A stretch of 64,000 nt of DNA, from NCBI GenBank assembly GCA_017302255.1, contig JAFLDV010000024.1, forward strand, positions 1-64,000. Direction: 5' to 3'. A program made the position numbers and the translations under genes. Of the stretch, positions 36,860 through 51,317 are shown one piece after another (within the stretch, counting starts at the first letter, position 1; the number at the start of each line of letters is the position of its first letter). Origin of the DNA: Gammaproteobacteria bacterium (GTDB taxonomy: Bacteria; Pseudomonadota; Gammaproteobacteria; Enterobacterales; Alteromonadaceae). Below the pieces are notes generated by a model. It saw nothing but the letters and a program-made list of their open reading frames with translations. It was not told the origin of the DNA and did no database searches.

Positions 36860-37771
36860 ATGAACCAAAGGGTTGAAAGGTTATTACAAATAAAAAGTCG
36901 GGCGGTATCACCTATCGCAGAAGCATACTTATTTGGACTCGCTGGGGTGTTGATGTTTTCAGGCGGCATAGTCGCTACACGGATGTCAGTGCTTGAACTT
37001 CCGCCGATTTTCGTTGGTGCCGGCCGTGCAGCTGTGGCCGGGCTGCTAAGTCTAGTGTTACTCATTTTAACGCGACAAACTGTGCCGAATCGGCGCTATT
37101 GGCCAGGACTATTTATCGTTGCTTTTGGCGCTGCTTTTGCTTTTCCAGTGTTTACTGCTGTTGCTTTGCAATGGACTGATGCTAGTCACGCAACCTTGAT
37201 AACCACCTTAATGCCACTGTTTACTGCGATATTCGGCGCTTGGCTTAGCAAGCAAGTGCCGAGAATTGGTTTTTGGCTATTTGCCTGTTGTGGTGCTGCG
37301 CTTGTGTCGATTTATAGCATGACGCAACACAAGGTCGCTGATTTGGCGTTGGCCGACGCCTTATTGTTCGCGGCGTGCTTGTTTTGTGGTTTGGCCTATG
37401 CCAAAGGAGCAATGCTGGCGAAAGAGCTGGGTAGTTGGCAAGTTATTTGTTGGGCCTTGGTTCTTGCGCTGCCGATCCTATTGCCATGGACATTGTATCA
37501 ATTGCCAAATATCACTCTAAGCGCTGTGTCGACTTCGGCGTGGCTAGGGTTTGCCTATCTATCTGTGTTTTCTATGTTTCTCGGCTTTTTTGCATGGTAT
37601 CGCGGTTTGTCTTTAGGCGGGGTTGCTCAAATAAGTCAACTACAACAGCTCAGTCCATTTTTGGGGTTAGGTTGGGCGGCAATCTGCCTCGGCGAGCAAA
37701 TTAGCGCGATACAGATTGGTATCGCGTTACTTGTAGTGTTCTGTATTGTGCTTGGACGTCGTTTTGGTTGA
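36860..37771 (+). CDS. EamA/DMT-family transporter next to MocR
   Basis: A 303-residue ten-helix DMT permease from ATG 36860 (an in-frame GTG lies four codons upstream). Helix 1 is LFGLAGVLMFSGGIVATRM and the second EamA repeat starts near 165. The end, FLGLGWAAICLGEQIS followed by a last helix, is typical. Divergent pairing with a MocR regulator is known for transporters of amino acids, amines or pyridoxine-related compounds; the substrate here is not known. Confidence 0.88.
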   Translation: MNQRVERLLQIKSRAVSPIAEAYLFGLAGVLMFSGGIVATRMSVLELPPIFVGAGRAAVAGLLSLVLLILTRQTVPNRRYWPGLFIVAFGAAFAFPVFTAVALQWTDASHATLITTLMPLFTAIFGAWLSKQVPRIGFWLFACCGAALVSIYSMTQHKVADLALADALLFAACLFCGLAYAKGAMLAKELGSWQVICWALVLALPILLPWTLYQLPNITLSAVSTSAWLGFAYLSVFSMFLGFFAWYRGLSLGGVAQISQLQQLSPFLGLGWAAICLGEQISAIQIGIALLVVFCIVLGRRFG

Positions 37772-37924
37772 TGAACCTTCTGTGATCCCTGCAGTTAAAC
37801 ACATCCTGCCATAGCAAAAAGTTGGGTCTGTCGGTATAATACCGCTTTTTTTGGCTTGGCCATTCGCCAAGCCTTTTTGCTAACTTGATAACCGGGCCCA
37901 AAAGGCCAACAGGAACCCCTGACT

Positions 37925-39529
37925 GTGATCTCTACTGCCAATATTACGATGCAATTCGGCTCAAAGCCGCTATTTGAAAATATTTCCATTAAATTTGGTG
38001 AAGGCAACCGCTATGGCTTAATCGGCGCTAACGGCTGCGGCAAATCAACTTTTATGAAAATTTTAAGCCGTGAGTTAGATCCTAGCGGCGGTATCGTTAT
38101 GGTTGAGCCGAACCGTCGAGTTGCAAAGCTGCATCAAGATCAATTCGCTTTCGAGCAATATAGCGTTATCGACACAGTAATCATGGGTCATGCTGAACTG
38201 TGGCAGGTGAAGGCTGAGCGCGATCGCATTTATGCTTCTGCTGAGATGTCAGAAGAAGATGGGATGAAAGTCGCGGATCTCGAAGTTGCATTCGGTGAGA
38301 TGGACGGTTACACAGCAGAATCTCGTGCTGGTGAATTATTGATCGGCGTTGGTATTCCTGTTGAATTGCATTACGGTCTAATGTCAGCAGTGGCTCCAGG
38401 TTGGAAACTTCGGGTGTTATTGGCGCAAGTATTGTTCGCTGATCCAGATATCATGTTACTCGATGAACCAACCAACAACTTGGACATTAACACTATCCGC
38501 TGGTTAGAAGACGTATTGGCTGAACGTAATTCAACCATGATCATCATTTCGCATGACCGTCACTTTTTAAACAGCGTTTGTACGCATATGGCTGACTTAG
38601 ATTACGGCGAACTGCGCGTTTATCCGGGCAACTATGACGAATACATGTTTGCAGCAACCCAAGCGCGTGAACGTTTATTATCTGATAATGCGAAAAAGAA
38701 AGCACAAATTGATGATTTAAAACAATTCGTTGCTCGCTTCTCGGCCAACGCTTCTAAAGCTCGCCAAGCAACATCACGTGCGAAACAAATTGAAAAGATC
38801 AAACTGGACGAAGTTAAAGCGTCGAGCCGCGTCAACCCATTCATTCGTTTCGACCAACAAAAGCAGTTATATCGTTTAGCGTTGGAAGTTGATGAAGTGA
38901 AGAAAAGCTATGGCGACCTAGCGGTATTAAAAGGCCTTGGCATGACTATCGAAGTTGGTGAGAAGGTTGCGATCCTTGGCGCCAACGGTATTGGTAAATC
39001 AACCTTCTTAAAGTGTTTGGTAGGTCAAGAGCAAGCGGATTCTGGTCTTATCAAATGGTCTGAAAACGTGAATATTGGTTATTACGCACAGGACCATGAA
39101 TACGAGTTTGCTGACAAAGATGTCAGCTTGTTTGATTGGATGAGCCAATGGAAGCAACCGTCTGATGATGAACAAGCAATTCGCGGCATTCTTGGCCGTT
39201 TGTTGTTTAGCCAAGACGACATCAAGAAGAAAGTAAAAGTGTTATCAGGTGGTGAAAAGGGCCGGATGTTGTTTGGTAAGTTGATGTTACAACGTCCAAA
39301 TATTCTGGTTATGGATGAACCGACCAACCACTTAGACATGGAATCGATTGAATCGCTGAACATGGCGCTAGAAATGTACAAAGGTACCTTGTTGTTCGTC
39401 TCGCATGACCGTGAGTTCGTATCATCTTTGGCTACACGTATTATTGAAATCACTGAAAATGATTTACGTAACTTTGTCGGTAGCTACGACGATTATCTGG
39501 CTCAGCAATTAGCATTGGCTAACCAATAA
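37925..39529 (+). CDS. ybiT: ABC-F ATPase YbiT
   Basis: A 534-residue soluble protein with two ABC cassettes, very close to E. coli YbiT (530). The opening [19 protein letters not shown] and first Walker [10 protein letters not shown] near 38 are diagnostic. The second is GANGIGKST near 355, with signature [15 protein letters not shown]. The linker between cassettes carries the Lys/Arg-rich stretch typical of ribosome E-site ABC-F factors. The start is GTG 37925. It is monocistronic, with a terminator at 39551. Confidence 0.95.
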   Translation: MISTANITMQFGSKPLFENISIKFGEGNRYGLIGANGCGKSTFMKILSRELDPSGGIVMVEPNRRVAKLHQDQFAFEQYSVIDTVIMGHAELWQVKAERDRIYASAEMSEEDGMKVADLEVAFGEMDGYTAESRAGELLIGVGIPVELHYGLMSAVAPGWKLRVLLAQVLFADPDIMLLDEPTNNLDINTIRWLEDVLAERNSTMIIISHDRHFLNSVCTHMADLDYGELRVYPGNYDEYMFAATQARERLLSDNAKKKAQIDDLKQFVARFSANASKARQATSRAKQIEKIKLDEVKASSRVNPFIRFDQQKQLYRLALEVDEVKKSYGDLAVLKGLGMTIEVGEKVAILGANGIGKSTFLKCLVGQEQADSGLIKWSENVNIGYYAQDHEYEFADKDVSLFDWMSQWKQPSDDEQAIRGILGRLLFSQDDIKKKVKVLSGGEKGRMLFGKLMLQRPNILVMDEPTNHLDMESIESLNMALEMYKGTLLFVSHDREFVSSLATRIIEITENDLRNFVGSYDDYLAQQLALANQ

Positions 39530-39550
39530 TCAGCATTTACCACCTGCTTA

Positions 39551-39577
39551 AAAAACGCGCCTTCTGGCGCGTTTTTG
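39551..39577 (+). terminator. Terminator after ybiT
   Basis: A 10-bp stem (aaaacgcgcc/ggcgcgtttt, 4-nt loop) ending in a T-run. Confidence 0.93.
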
Positions 39578-39721
39578 CTATGAGCGCAATACAAAATTGT
39601 TAAATTTCCAATATTAGGCACGCAAAATACAACATTTTTCATTTTTTGCTGAATTAACTCTTTTTTCTCTGATAACCATGACTTAGGATGAAACTAGACA
39701 GGTTAGCTCCGAGGGAAGATC

Positions 39722-40807
39722 ATGTTTTTTACCCGTGCGTTAAAATTAGAAATTCAGCAACTCAGAGACCAAATTAAAGAAACTCAGCAGCAAAAGTCGA
39801 GTGAAGTAGCGGCTTTGCAACAACAAGTTCAGACGTTAACTCAAGAGCTTGGTGAGACCCAAGCGCAGTTGCAACTTCAGCAGCAATTGGCGCAAGTCCA
39901 ACAAAACGGCACGGCCATGTTGGAATCCATACGTGCCAATGTTACTCATCATGCAGACTCTTTAATTGATGAGCGTACAGCACTGGCAAGACTTGAAGAT
40001 ATTTTTGGTCAGACGCAAACCGCGATCCGAACTCTGGAAAACCGAGCCTTGTTAATCACCGAGCACGCTGACCAAAGCGCTGCGACTGCATCGGTGCTCG
40101 ACGGTACTGCGAGCTCAATTAATCAGTTGATTTCAAGTATTCAAGAAATATCAGATCAAACAAATTTGTTGGCATTGAACGCGGCAATAGAAGCGGCGCG
40201 TGCCGGTGAAGCTGGCCGTGGTTTTGCTGTGGTAGCCGACGAAGTAAGACAACTTGCCGGCAAAGCAAACGATGCCAGTAAACAAATTGAAAATCTGATC
40301 CGAAAAGTTATCGAACAAACCACTAACATTAAAAATATGGTATCGCAGAGTCAGCAAAGTGCTGCCGATGTGTCTTTGTCATCCAAACAAATCGATACTG
40401 TGGTAAATGAAGTAATTAATCGTTCTGAGCTAATGAAAAAGCTCATTCGTGCGACTACTACGTTGACCTATCTTAATGGCTTAAAACTTGATTACGCTGC
40501 GTGGAAAGCGTCAGTCTATCAAGCCATCAGCCAAGGAAGAGATCTGCCGAACTCTGCTGCTGAGCAGAAATACCAACAATGGTGTGGTTCAGGTGGATAC
40601 GGAGCCAAACACTATGGTCAACTTTCTAGCTTTCAATCCATTGAAAGACCGCATCGGGCATTTCATGCCGCTGCACGCGAAGCTCTGGCAGCCTCTCGTT
40701 CGCAAGATACCGGTAAAGTGACTCAAGCATTGTCATTCATGGAAGACCAAGGCCAACTCGTTGCCCAAGCGATTGAACGCTTGCAACAAGATGTTTTAGC
40801 TGGTTAA
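39722..40807 (+). CDS. Cytosolic methyl-accepting chemotaxis protein with degenerate CZB domain
   Basis: A 361-residue soluble receptor without membrane helices. An N-terminal Gln/Glu coiled coil (1-65) leads to a signalling domain with the conserved hairpin tip [35 protein letters not shown]. The C-terminal ~110 residues are a CZB-type chemoreceptor zinc-binding domain, but Tyr258 replaces the first zinc His and Gln282 replaces the Cys, while PHRAFH is kept. Its neighbour 135 bp downstream is a paralogue with an intact site. CZB receptors in Helicobacter sense hypochlorite through the zinc-Cys site; this copy probably cannot. Confidence 0.9.
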   Translation: MFFTRALKLEIQQLRDQIKETQQQKSSEVAALQQQVQTLTQELGETQAQLQLQQQLAQVQQNGTAMLESIRANVTHHADSLIDERTALARLEDIFGQTQTAIRTLENRALLITEHADQSAATASVLDGTASSINQLISSIQEISDQTNLLALNAAIEAARAGEAGRGFAVVADEVRQLAGKANDASKQIENLIRKVIEQTTNIKNMVSQSQQSAADVSLSSKQIDTVVNEVINRSELMKKLIRATTTLTYLNGLKLDYAAWKASVYQAISQGRDLPNSAAEQKYQQWCGSGGYGAKHYGQLSSFQSIERPHRAFHAAAREALAASRSQDTGKVTQALSFMEDQGQLVAQAIERLQQDVLAG

Positions 40808-40942
40808 ATTGATGCAAAGCATTGACCTAACACAAGTTTGTTTTAGGTCGATGCTGATATAATGCACTCGCAGTTTATTTTATAAAACGCAGTAAAGCTG
40901 TTTCCCACTAGCAAATCCCCGAAATTCGTTACCGGAGTTTTT

Positions 40943-42028
40943 ATGTTTTTCAATTCTGCCTTAAAACAACAAATTATTGATTTGCAGAGGGAACTGCAGC
41001 AACAACGCGAAGAGCATCAGAAGGAGCTTCAACAGTTAAGGTCAGCCTATGACTCGGAAATTGTTGAGATCACGCACAAGGTTACCAAGTTCAGTCAACA
41101 AGACGCAGTATGCCAAGCGATGATTATGGGCGGGCAAATGCTCGGCCAAATTAGAGAAGATCTTGCCAATAATGCGGCAAGTTTGGCAAACGAACACCAA
41201 AGGTTACGCCAACTGGACGCAGTGTTTGGCCAAACCAAAGATGCTATTCATAATCTTGATGTACGCGCGAATCAAATTACTGCAGATGCAGAGCAAAGTG
41301 CGAAAGTCACAGCGGTATTGGATGGTACAGCTTCGTCAATCAATCAACTAATTTCCAGTATTCAGGAAATTTCCGATCAAACGAATTTGCTGGCATTAAA
41401 CGCAGCCATTGAAGCGGCTCGTGCGGGTGAAGCAGGTCGCGGTTTTGCTGTGGTTGCCGACGAAGTGCGGCAACTTGCTGGCAAGGCGCATCAAGCAAGT
41501 AGTCAAATTGAACAATTGATCCGGCAAGTTATTGAGCAGACCGCCAGAATTCGTGCAATGGTTGAGCAAAGTCAGCAAAGCGCCGCTGATGTTGCTGCTT
41601 CGTCTGCCCAGATAGATCAAGTCGTGAATGATGTTATTGGCACCTCTGCGCATATGCAGCAAGTTATTTCGGAATCGGCAACTATTGCGTTTTTGAACAC
41701 GGTGAAACTTGATCATGCGGTGTGGAAACACCAGGTCTATTTGCAAATCCAGCATAGTCGTTTTGCCGAAAGCGTGAATTCGCACGCAGAGTGTCGTTTA
41801 GGGAAATGGTATAACGAGGGCGATGGCAAAAAGTATTACAGCCACTTGCGCAGTTATAAGTTACTCGATGCACCACATCGATTAGTACATGAAAGTGGTC
41901 GCGAGGCCTTGGCACTAGGTGGCAAAGGTGATGCTGCAGCAATGACGCAAGCGTTGATTAAGATGGAACAAGCAAGTCAGCAAGTGACTGAAATTATTAG
42001 TCAATTGCAGAATGAGCTCCATCAATAG
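40943..42028 (+). CDS. Cytosolic methyl-accepting chemotaxis protein with CZB zinc-binding domain
   Basis: A 361-residue paralogue of the gene just upstream, with the same length, the same MFFxxALK start and a nearly identical signalling tip. The CZB domain has the full ligand set: His258 (KLDHAVWK), Cys284 (AECRLGKWY) and the PHRLVH histidines, so it should bind zinc. It probably senses oxidants or zinc in the cytoplasm and signals through CheA/CheW. An intrinsic terminator follows at 42078. It has its own GGAG ribosome site. Confidence 0.92.
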   Translation: MFFNSALKQQIIDLQRELQQQREEHQKELQQLRSAYDSEIVEITHKVTKFSQQDAVCQAMIMGGQMLGQIREDLANNAASLANEHQRLRQLDAVFGQTKDAIHNLDVRANQITADAEQSAKVTAVLDGTASSINQLISSIQEISDQTNLLALNAAIEAARAGEAGRGFAVVADEVRQLAGKAHQASSQIEQLIRQVIEQTARIRAMVEQSQQSAADVAASSAQIDQVVNDVIGTSAHMQQVISESATIAFLNTVKLDHAVWKHQVYLQIQHSRFAESVNSHAECRLGKWYNEGDGKKYYSHLRSYKLLDAPHRLVHESGREALALGGKGDAAAMTQALIKMEQASQQVTEIISQLQNELHQ

Positions 42029-42077
42029 CCTGATACTTGTGTACGGGTAAACCCGTAAGATTAGAGCGACTAGTTTA

Positions 42078-42104
42078 AAGCCCGTGCCAAAACGGGCTTT
42101 TTAT
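42078..42104 (+). terminator. Terminator after the second chemoreceptor
   Basis: Stem aaagcccgt/acgggcttt, 6-nt loop, then tttatttg. Confidence 0.9.
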
Positions 42105-42251
42105 TTGGTAAGAATAGAGGTCGAGTTGGATATGAACGATGATCGACATCAAACTTCCGTCTTATATAGCAAAGAAGAATAAGCTTATCTCTTTTGGTTC
42201 TTTATTGGCTTTGTTATATTAACTTCAAGTAAATTCGGATCTGGCGGTTTT

Positions 42252-43127
42252 ATGTCAACCTTGAATATTCAACACTTTTTTGACGCGCAATCAAATACCT
42301 ACAGTTATGTCGCTTTTGATTCGGCATCTAAAGAGGCAGTCGTGATTGATCCAGTTTTGGATTTTGATCCTGCGTCTGGCTGCAGTTCAACGTTACAAGC
42401 GGAACAAATAGTGCGTTGGATCAAATCTGAAGGTTTGCTTTTAAAGTATATTCTTGAGACTCACGTTCACGCAGACCATCTAACTGCAGCTCCGTTTATT
42501 CAATCACAATGTGGTGGAAAAACGGCAATTGGTAGCGCAATCACAGAGGTTCAAACTGTGTTCGCTAAGTTGTTTGGTGCTGAAGACCAGTTTGTGTGTG
42601 ACGGTCGGCAATTTGATTTGTTACTCGCGGATGGCGCAGAGTTGCCGCTTGGAAACTTAAAGATCAGGGTCATACACACTCCCGGTCATACACCGGCTTG
42701 TGTTAGTTATCTGATTGCTGATGCTGTGTTTGTTGGTGATACGCTGTTTATGCCAGATTTTGGTACTGCTCGCTGCGATTTCCCTGGCGGTGATGCCGAA
42801 ACTTTGTATGCATCGATCCAAAAATTATTTTGTTTGCCTGATAATACACGGATGATGATGTGCCACGATTATGGCGCTCCCGGTCGTGCAGACTTTGCTT
42901 TTGAAACAACAGTCGCTCAGCAAAAAGCTCGGAATATTCATGTTGGTGCCGCGCAATCAGCTGAACACTTTGTCACGATGCGCAGACAACGTGATGCGAC
43001 ACTGGCCATGCCGAAACTTTTATTGCCAGCGGTTCAGGTAAATATGCGGGCAGGGCATTGGCCGCAATCAGATGCCAATGGTATTAGTTATTTAAAACTA
43101 CCGATTAATTTGTTTTGTAAAAAATAA
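42252..43127 (+). CDS. Metallo-beta-lactamase-fold persulfide dioxygenase-like protein
   Basis: A 291-residue enzyme of the ETHE1/SdoA type that oxidises glutathione persulfide to sulfite. Metal ligands: THVHADH near 71-77, HTPGHTPAC near 140-148, VGDTLF near 161 and MMCHDYG near 199. The C-terminal ~60 residues carry the HFVTMRRQRDATLAMPKLLLPAVQVN block of the sulfur-oxidising subfamily. Only the mononuclear iron site is expected. It is followed 38 bp later by an alpha/beta-hydrolase-like gene. Confidence 0.88.
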   Translation: MSTLNIQHFFDAQSNTYSYVAFDSASKEAVVIDPVLDFDPASGCSSTLQAEQIVRWIKSEGLLLKYILETHVHADHLTAAPFIQSQCGGKTAIGSAITEVQTVFAKLFGAEDQFVCDGRQFDLLLADGAELPLGNLKIRVIHTPGHTPACVSYLIADAVFVGDTLFMPDFGTARCDFPGGDAETLYASIQKLFCLPDNTRMMMCHDYGAPGRADFAFETTVAQQKARNIHVGAAQSAEHFVTMRRQRDATLAMPKLLLPAVQVNMRAGHWPQSDANGISYLKLPINLFCKK

Positions 43128-43164
43128 TCTTTGGTAGTTCCCACGCATTATTTGGGGGTGACGA

Positions 43165-43752
43165 ATGCAGAAAATTTTACTGGTCACAGATATTTTCGGT
43201 GATAGCACTCAGCTTCGTGAAACCCTCTCGTGTATCGGGGTTAACGCGATCGTTGTTAGCCCATACTCAGAATGTAAGACTTTCAGCAACGAAGCTGAAG
43301 CCTATCAGGCGTTCTTGGCAACCGGTGGATTAGACGCCTATTATCGTCGTTTGCTACAGACTATTTCGCAGCATAAAGTTGATGATTTCAGACTAATAGT
43401 CGGTTTTAGCGCTGGTGCTGCGGCGTTATGGCGGTTTGTCTGCAGCGACCATGCCGCAGGGCTAGCCCAAGATTTAGAAGCGTGGCTGTATTATGGCGGC
43501 CAAATCCGTCATGAATTGGATTTGCTTCCGAAAATAAATACAGTGTTACGTTGGAGTTTAGAAACTCAGTTTGATGTTTGGCAATGCCATCAAGCGATGC
43601 AGAATAAAGCTCTGGTTGAGTCCTCGGTGTTACCGTACCAACATGGTTTTATTAATCCACAATCTAAAGGTTTTATTGCCCATGCCGCCGCGGATTTTTG
43701 GATGACACTTGAGGCCTATCTGCAAGATAGATTACAGGTCTCTGTTGCTTAG
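43165..43752 (+). CDS. Alpha/beta-hydrolase (dienelactone-hydrolase-like) protein
   Basis: A 195-residue short alpha/beta hydrolase. The first strand LLVTDIFGD, the nucleophile elbow GFSAGAAALWR (Ser about 83), YYGGQIR near 112 and the final histidine in YQHGFINPQSKGF resemble the dienelactone hydrolase family, but the sequence is divergent and the catalytic acid is not certain. It sits downstream of the persulfide dioxygenase-like gene with a GGGTGA ribosome site. Substrate unknown. Confidence 0.65.
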   Translation: MQKILLVTDIFGDSTQLRETLSCIGVNAIVVSPYSECKTFSNEAEAYQAFLATGGLDAYYRRLLQTISQHKVDDFRLIVGFSAGAAALWRFVCSDHAAGLAQDLEAWLYYGGQIRHELDLLPKINTVLRWSLETQFDVWQCHQAMQNKALVESSVLPYQHGFINPQSKGFIAHAAADFWMTLEAYLQDRLQVSVA

Positions 43753-43820
43753 ACTTGTGCGTTAGTTTTCTAAATATGATGGCCGGTTATCAATTTGCTA
43801 TTGGTGTTGATTGCAAAGAA

Positions 43821-43850
43821 AAGGACAGCGATTGCTGTCCTTTTTGTTTA
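43821..43850. terminator. Bidirectional terminator before the DUF1338 gene
   Basis: A 10-bp stem (aaaggacagc/gctgtccttt, 4-nt loop) with T-runs on both sides, between convergent genes. Confidence 0.93.
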
Positions 43851-43875
43851 CTGTGATTTTATCTGCAGAATGCCA

Positions 43876-44685
43876 TTAACGAGCGTTGGTGCTTTCAAAA
43901 ATCTTGTCAGCTGATTCAGCAACAAAACCACTGTACAACTCGCCATTTGACATTGCATGACGCAGTGCAAATTCGTAGAAACAGCTTGGGATCATTTTCG
44001 TGCCATCAGTAAATTCAACTTCAGCAGCATCGGCCAAGGTCGACGACTGCTCTAAAAAAACTTCAGGAGAACCTTTGATTTCGCCACCAGAACTATTTAA
44101 TGGGAAGCCAGCTTGTTTCAGCGTATCGTTCACTGACGCTAAGGTTTCAAAGTTTTGCAGGTGATTTACCGACACTGTGAAGTGGTTTGCACGGTAGCCC
44201 CATACTGATAACCACGCAGCGTATTCGCTTTCGGCTAACAGAGTTCGATAAGTCGACTGATCGATATCCCAATGACGACCTGAATACAGGAAGTTCTCTG
44301 CGTTTACGGCTTCAGGACTGACTTGGTCAACTAAGCGGTGAACAATAGCTTGCAACTCTGGTGAGCATTTGTCTAATAACAATTCAGAGATAAACACTTT
44401 TGGAGCAGTTGGATCTGTGTGCTCAAAATGTTTGGCATACAGTTTTTTTGCTTCAAAGTGATATTCACCACATTCTTTGTAGCCAAGCGCTAATAAATGC
44501 GCAGCGAGTTTGTTTAAACCCACTTTTTCAATGTTAAAGGTCCGATAGGCCACGTGATCGTTAATCACGTCATCTTGTTGGCTAGAACCGAGCAGCTCGT
44601 GCACTTTTTTTGCTGAAGGGGTCACTGACAGGTAATCTTGCCAGATTTCACTGAATAATTGGTTTACATCTTGGTGCATGGACAA
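43876..44685 (-). CDS. DUF1338 protein (2-oxoadipate dioxygenase/decarboxylase-like)
   Basis: A 269-residue single-domain DUF1338 protein. Candidate metal ligands match the family: His in NDHVAYRTF (about 44), His in YRANHFTVSV (about 170) and Glu in CFYEFALRH (about 238). The characterised relative HglS (YdcJ) converts 2-oxoadipate to 2-hydroxyglutarate, but it is longer. In Shewanella-like genomes this gene follows astD, as here (220 bp gap), so a role near arginine/glutamate catabolism is possible but unproven. Confidence 0.87.
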   Translation of the reverse strand: MSMHQDVNQLFSEIWQDYLSVTPSAKKVHELLGSSQQDDVINDHVAYRTFNIEKVGLNKLAAHLLALGYKECGEYHFEAKKLYAKHFEHTDPTAPKVFISELLLDKCSPELQAIVHRLVDQVSPEAVNAENFLYSGRHWDIDQSTYRTLLAESEYAAWLSVWGYRANHFTVSVNHLQNFETLASVNDTLKQAGFPLNSSGGEIKGSPEVFLEQSSTLADAAEVEFTDGTKMIPSCFYEFALRHAMSNGELYSGFVAESADKIFESTNAR

Positions 44686-44905
44686 CTTCCTACAGGGTTC
44701 AAAGATTTATCCCCTCCATCTTTTAAGAACTGATGTTGCTGATAGCTAACAATGTTCTAAGTTGCATAATTTCTATGTTTACTTAGTATTGCTGACGTAC
44801 CGATTTACAGCGCTCAAACGATATTGGGTGTATACATTAATTCTGGTTTGTTACTACGTATAAAGCCCGTGCATTATACGCCGCGGGCGGTTTTCCGGTT
44901 TTGAT

Positions 44906-47412
<2,507 letters not shown>

Positions 47413-47440
47413 GTTGATAATTCCAGAATATATCGTGCAC

Positions 47441-47465
47441 AAAAACGGTGGCTATACGCCACCGT
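47441..47465 (-). terminator. Intrinsic terminator/attenuator between argD and astA
   Basis: Read on the minus strand, stem acggtggc/gccaccgt (5-nt loop) runs into five T. It lies in the 69 bp between argD and astA, so astAD expression must rely on read-through or a short internal promoter. Confidence 0.75.
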
Positions 47466-47481
47466 CGGCGATCTGGGCTGG

Positions 47482-48732
<1,251 letters not shown>

Positions 48733-48863
48733 TTATCCTTTTGGTCTAATTTCCGTTTTTTATGGGTAAGCCGTCATTATATTGGTGCGCACTGTCAAAC
48801 TGCAGTATCATTATTCACAAATTGATTATTAAATTTGTCAAATTAACGGAGTTTCTGAGCAAA

Positions 48864-49292
48864 ATGCTAACCAAAGAAGACGAACGCTTACTTTCTATGC
48901 TTCGCCAGAATGCGCGAGCTAGCGTATCGGATTTAGCGCGGAGCTTAAATTTATCACGCTCTACCGTGCAAACACGGATTGCTCGTTTGGAGCAACTAGG
49001 TGTTATTAAGGGTTATGTCGTCGAATTTGGCGAAACCTTTACCAAGAACCAAGTTTCTGCCCATGTGTCGATTAAAGTTCGGCAAAAGTTAACAACTAAG
49101 ACTAATGTTGAACTTAGGCAGATTTCGCAGATCTCTGAACTCTATGCAATTAGCGGGGAGTACGACTTAATTGCTGTGGTGCAAGCGCAAAGCACGGAGC
49201 AGTTAAGTCACCTGTTAGACGAAATTGGCAATTTAGATGGTGTCGAACGGACAAATTCTTCGGTGATATTGGAAACTAAATTCCGTCGTTGA
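48864..49292 (+). CDS. Lrp/AsnC-family regulator
   Basis: A 142-residue protein from ATG 48864. The open frame extends 34 codons upstream, but those are AT-rich promoter sequence and would exceed the family length. The helix-turn-helix (about 18-45: SVSDLARSLNLSRSTVQTRIARLEQLGVI) precedes an AsnC ligand domain (about 65-140: ISELYAISGEYDLIAVV). It is divergent from argD, so control of the ast cluster by an amino acid is likely. Confidence 0.92.
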   Translation: MLTKEDERLLSMLRQNARASVSDLARSLNLSRSTVQTRIARLEQLGVIKGYVVEFGETFTKNQVSAHVSIKVRQKLTTKTNVELRQISQISELYAISGEYDLIAVVQAQSTEQLSHLLDEIGNLDGVERTNSSVILETKFRR

Positions 49293-49477
49293 CCGTAATA
49301 ATTCAACATTCGCTGGCTAGAGTCTGTCGAGCGCAACCAAATACGGCGGATCCGTGAAAATACTGCTGGTATTTTAAACATGGTCTGACAAGTTGGATGT
49401 AATTTTACTACTAGTAGCAAAAACAGCTAGAATTCAACAACTTTTCCGGCCAGATGGCCGCATTTTCTGAGAATTTT

Positions 49478-51169
49478 ATGAGCCAAAGTGAAAATACTCC
49501 GCTGTACACCCATTATGCCGGTCCGGCATTACTCGAAACGCCATTATTAAATAAAGGCAGCGCTTTTACTCGCGAAGAGCGCGCTGCCTTTAATCTCTCT
49601 GGGCTGCTGCCACCGCGTTATGAGTCTATCGAAGAGCAAGCTGCTCGTGCTTATATGCAATATTCATCATTCGGCGAACCAATTAACAAGCATATTTACC
49701 TGCGAGTTGTGCAGGATAATAACGAAACGTTATTTCATCGGTTGTTGCAAAATCACCTCGAAGAAATGTTGCCAATTATCTATACGCCGACTGTAGGGGA
49801 CGCCTGCGAGCGGTTTTCTGATATTTATCGCAGCGCTCGTGGTTTGTTTATTTCTTATGCCGATCGCGATTGTCTAGATGATGTGCTTCGCAGTGCCACT
49901 AAAAAGAAAGTGAAGGTCATTGTAGTTACTGATGGTGAACGGGTATTAGGTCTTGGTGACCAAGGTATCGGCGGCATGGGTATTTCTATTGGTAAGTTAT
50001 CGCTTTATACCGCTTGCGGCGGTATTAGCCCTGCGTATACGTTACCGGTCTGTCTTGATGTCGGTACTAATAACGAAAAATTGTTAAACGACCCGTTCTA
50101 TATGGGCAATCGTCATCGCCGTATTACTGGTGATGACTATTATGAGTTTGTTGATAAATTTATAAAGGCAGTGAAACGTCGCTGGCCGGAAGCTTTAGTG
50201 CAATTCGAAGATTTCGCACAACCAAATGCTATGCCGTTGTTAAAGCGTTACCGTGATCAGATCTGTTGCTTTAATGATGATATTCAAGGAACTGCAGCAG
50301 TTACTGTTGGCACTTTGCTGGCGGCCTGTCGTTCTAAAAACGTTAAACTTTCTGCGCAAAAAGTTGTGTTTGTCGGTGCTGGTTCTGCAGGTTGTGGCAT
50401 TGCTGAACAAGTGATCAGTCAAATGGTGTCTGAGGGCCTGAGCGATGAACAGGCGCGAAGCCAAGTCTTCATGGTCGATCGTCACGGTCTCCTCACTGAA
50501 GGTATGGAAGATTTACGCGATTTCCAACAGGTGCTTGTACAACCTAAAGCTCGGCTGGCTGATTGGTCTTACAGCGGTGAGTTTGCATCATTACGTGATG
50601 TGATGAACTGCGCAAAGCCAGATATCTTAATCGGTGTTTCCGGGGTGGCAGGTCTTTTCACCGAAGCGGTAATTAAAGCCATGAAAAAGCACTGTGAATT
50701 GCCAATTATCATGCCTTTGAGTAACCCGATTAAGCAGATTGAAGCGCGCCCAGAAAAAATAATTGAATGGACAGAAGGTAAAGTCATTATCGCGACTGGC
50801 AGTCCGTTTAAGCCAATCGAATATCGTGGCAATGTTTATCCTGTTGCCCAATGCAATAACAGCTACATATTTCCTGGGATTGGACTTGGTGTTATCGCCT
50901 CAAGAGCCAAACGAGTTAGCGATGACATGCTAAGGGTCGCCAGTGAAACCTTAGCTGCGGCATCGCCGTTGGCAAATACCGGAAGCGGTGGCATTCTGCC
51001 GCCACTCACTGATTTGGCAGAGCTGTCCAAGCGAATTGCCTTTGCCGTCGCAAAAGTTGCGATGGCTCAGGGCCATGCCCTTGAGATGGAAGATGATTTG
51101 CTGAAAGCTAAAATTAATGCCAATTTTTGGAAACCGGAATACCGCCAATACAAACGTGTAAGTGGTTGA
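49478..51169 (+). CDS. maeA: NAD-dependent malic enzyme
   Basis: Decarboxylates malate to pyruvate with NAD+. It has 563 residues (E. coli MaeA 565) from ATG 49478; an in-frame ATG eight codons earlier lacks support. Motifs: [44 protein letters not shown], the metal-binding [14 protein letters not shown] near 265, and the dinucleotide fold [30 protein letters not shown] follows. It is monocistronic. Confidence 0.95.
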   Translation: MSQSENTPLYTHYAGPALLETPLLNKGSAFTREERAAFNLSGLLPPRYESIEEQAARAYMQYSSFGEPINKHIYLRVVQDNNETLFHRLLQNHLEEMLPIIYTPTVGDACERFSDIYRSARGLFISYADRDCLDDVLRSATKKKVKVIVVTDGERVLGLGDQGIGGMGISIGKLSLYTACGGISPAYTLPVCLDVGTNNEKLLNDPFYMGNRHRRITGDDYYEFVDKFIKAVKRRWPEALVQFEDFAQPNAMPLLKRYRDQICCFNDDIQGTAAVTVGTLLAACRSKNVKLSAQKVVFVGAGSAGCGIAEQVISQMVSEGLSDEQARSQVFMVDRHGLLTEGMEDLRDFQQVLVQPKARLADWSYSGEFASLRDVMNCAKPDILIGVSGVAGLFTEAVIKAMKKHCELPIIMPLSNPIKQIEARPEKIIEWTEGKVIIATGSPFKPIEYRGNVYPVAQCNNSYIFPGIGLGVIASRAKRVSDDMLRVASETLAAASPLANTGSGGILPPLTDLAELSKRIAFAVAKVAMAQGHALEMEDDLLKAKINANFWKPEYRQYKRVSG

Positions 51170-51317
51170 TATTTAACTAATAATTGTCAAATCGTCTTCA
51201 GCGCTGACTTCGATTTTCGCACGTTCTACGACAAGGCTCGGATTTATATTCCGTGCTTTGTTTTTTAATTCACGTTTTGCATAATGGCGCTGGCTGATTG
51301 TTGATAAAGGAACCCGC

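Noticed and set aside
48762-48863. 34-codon N-terminal extension of the Lrp/AsnC regulator
   Set aside because: AT-rich promoter-like sequence; the family starts at the ATG at 48864.
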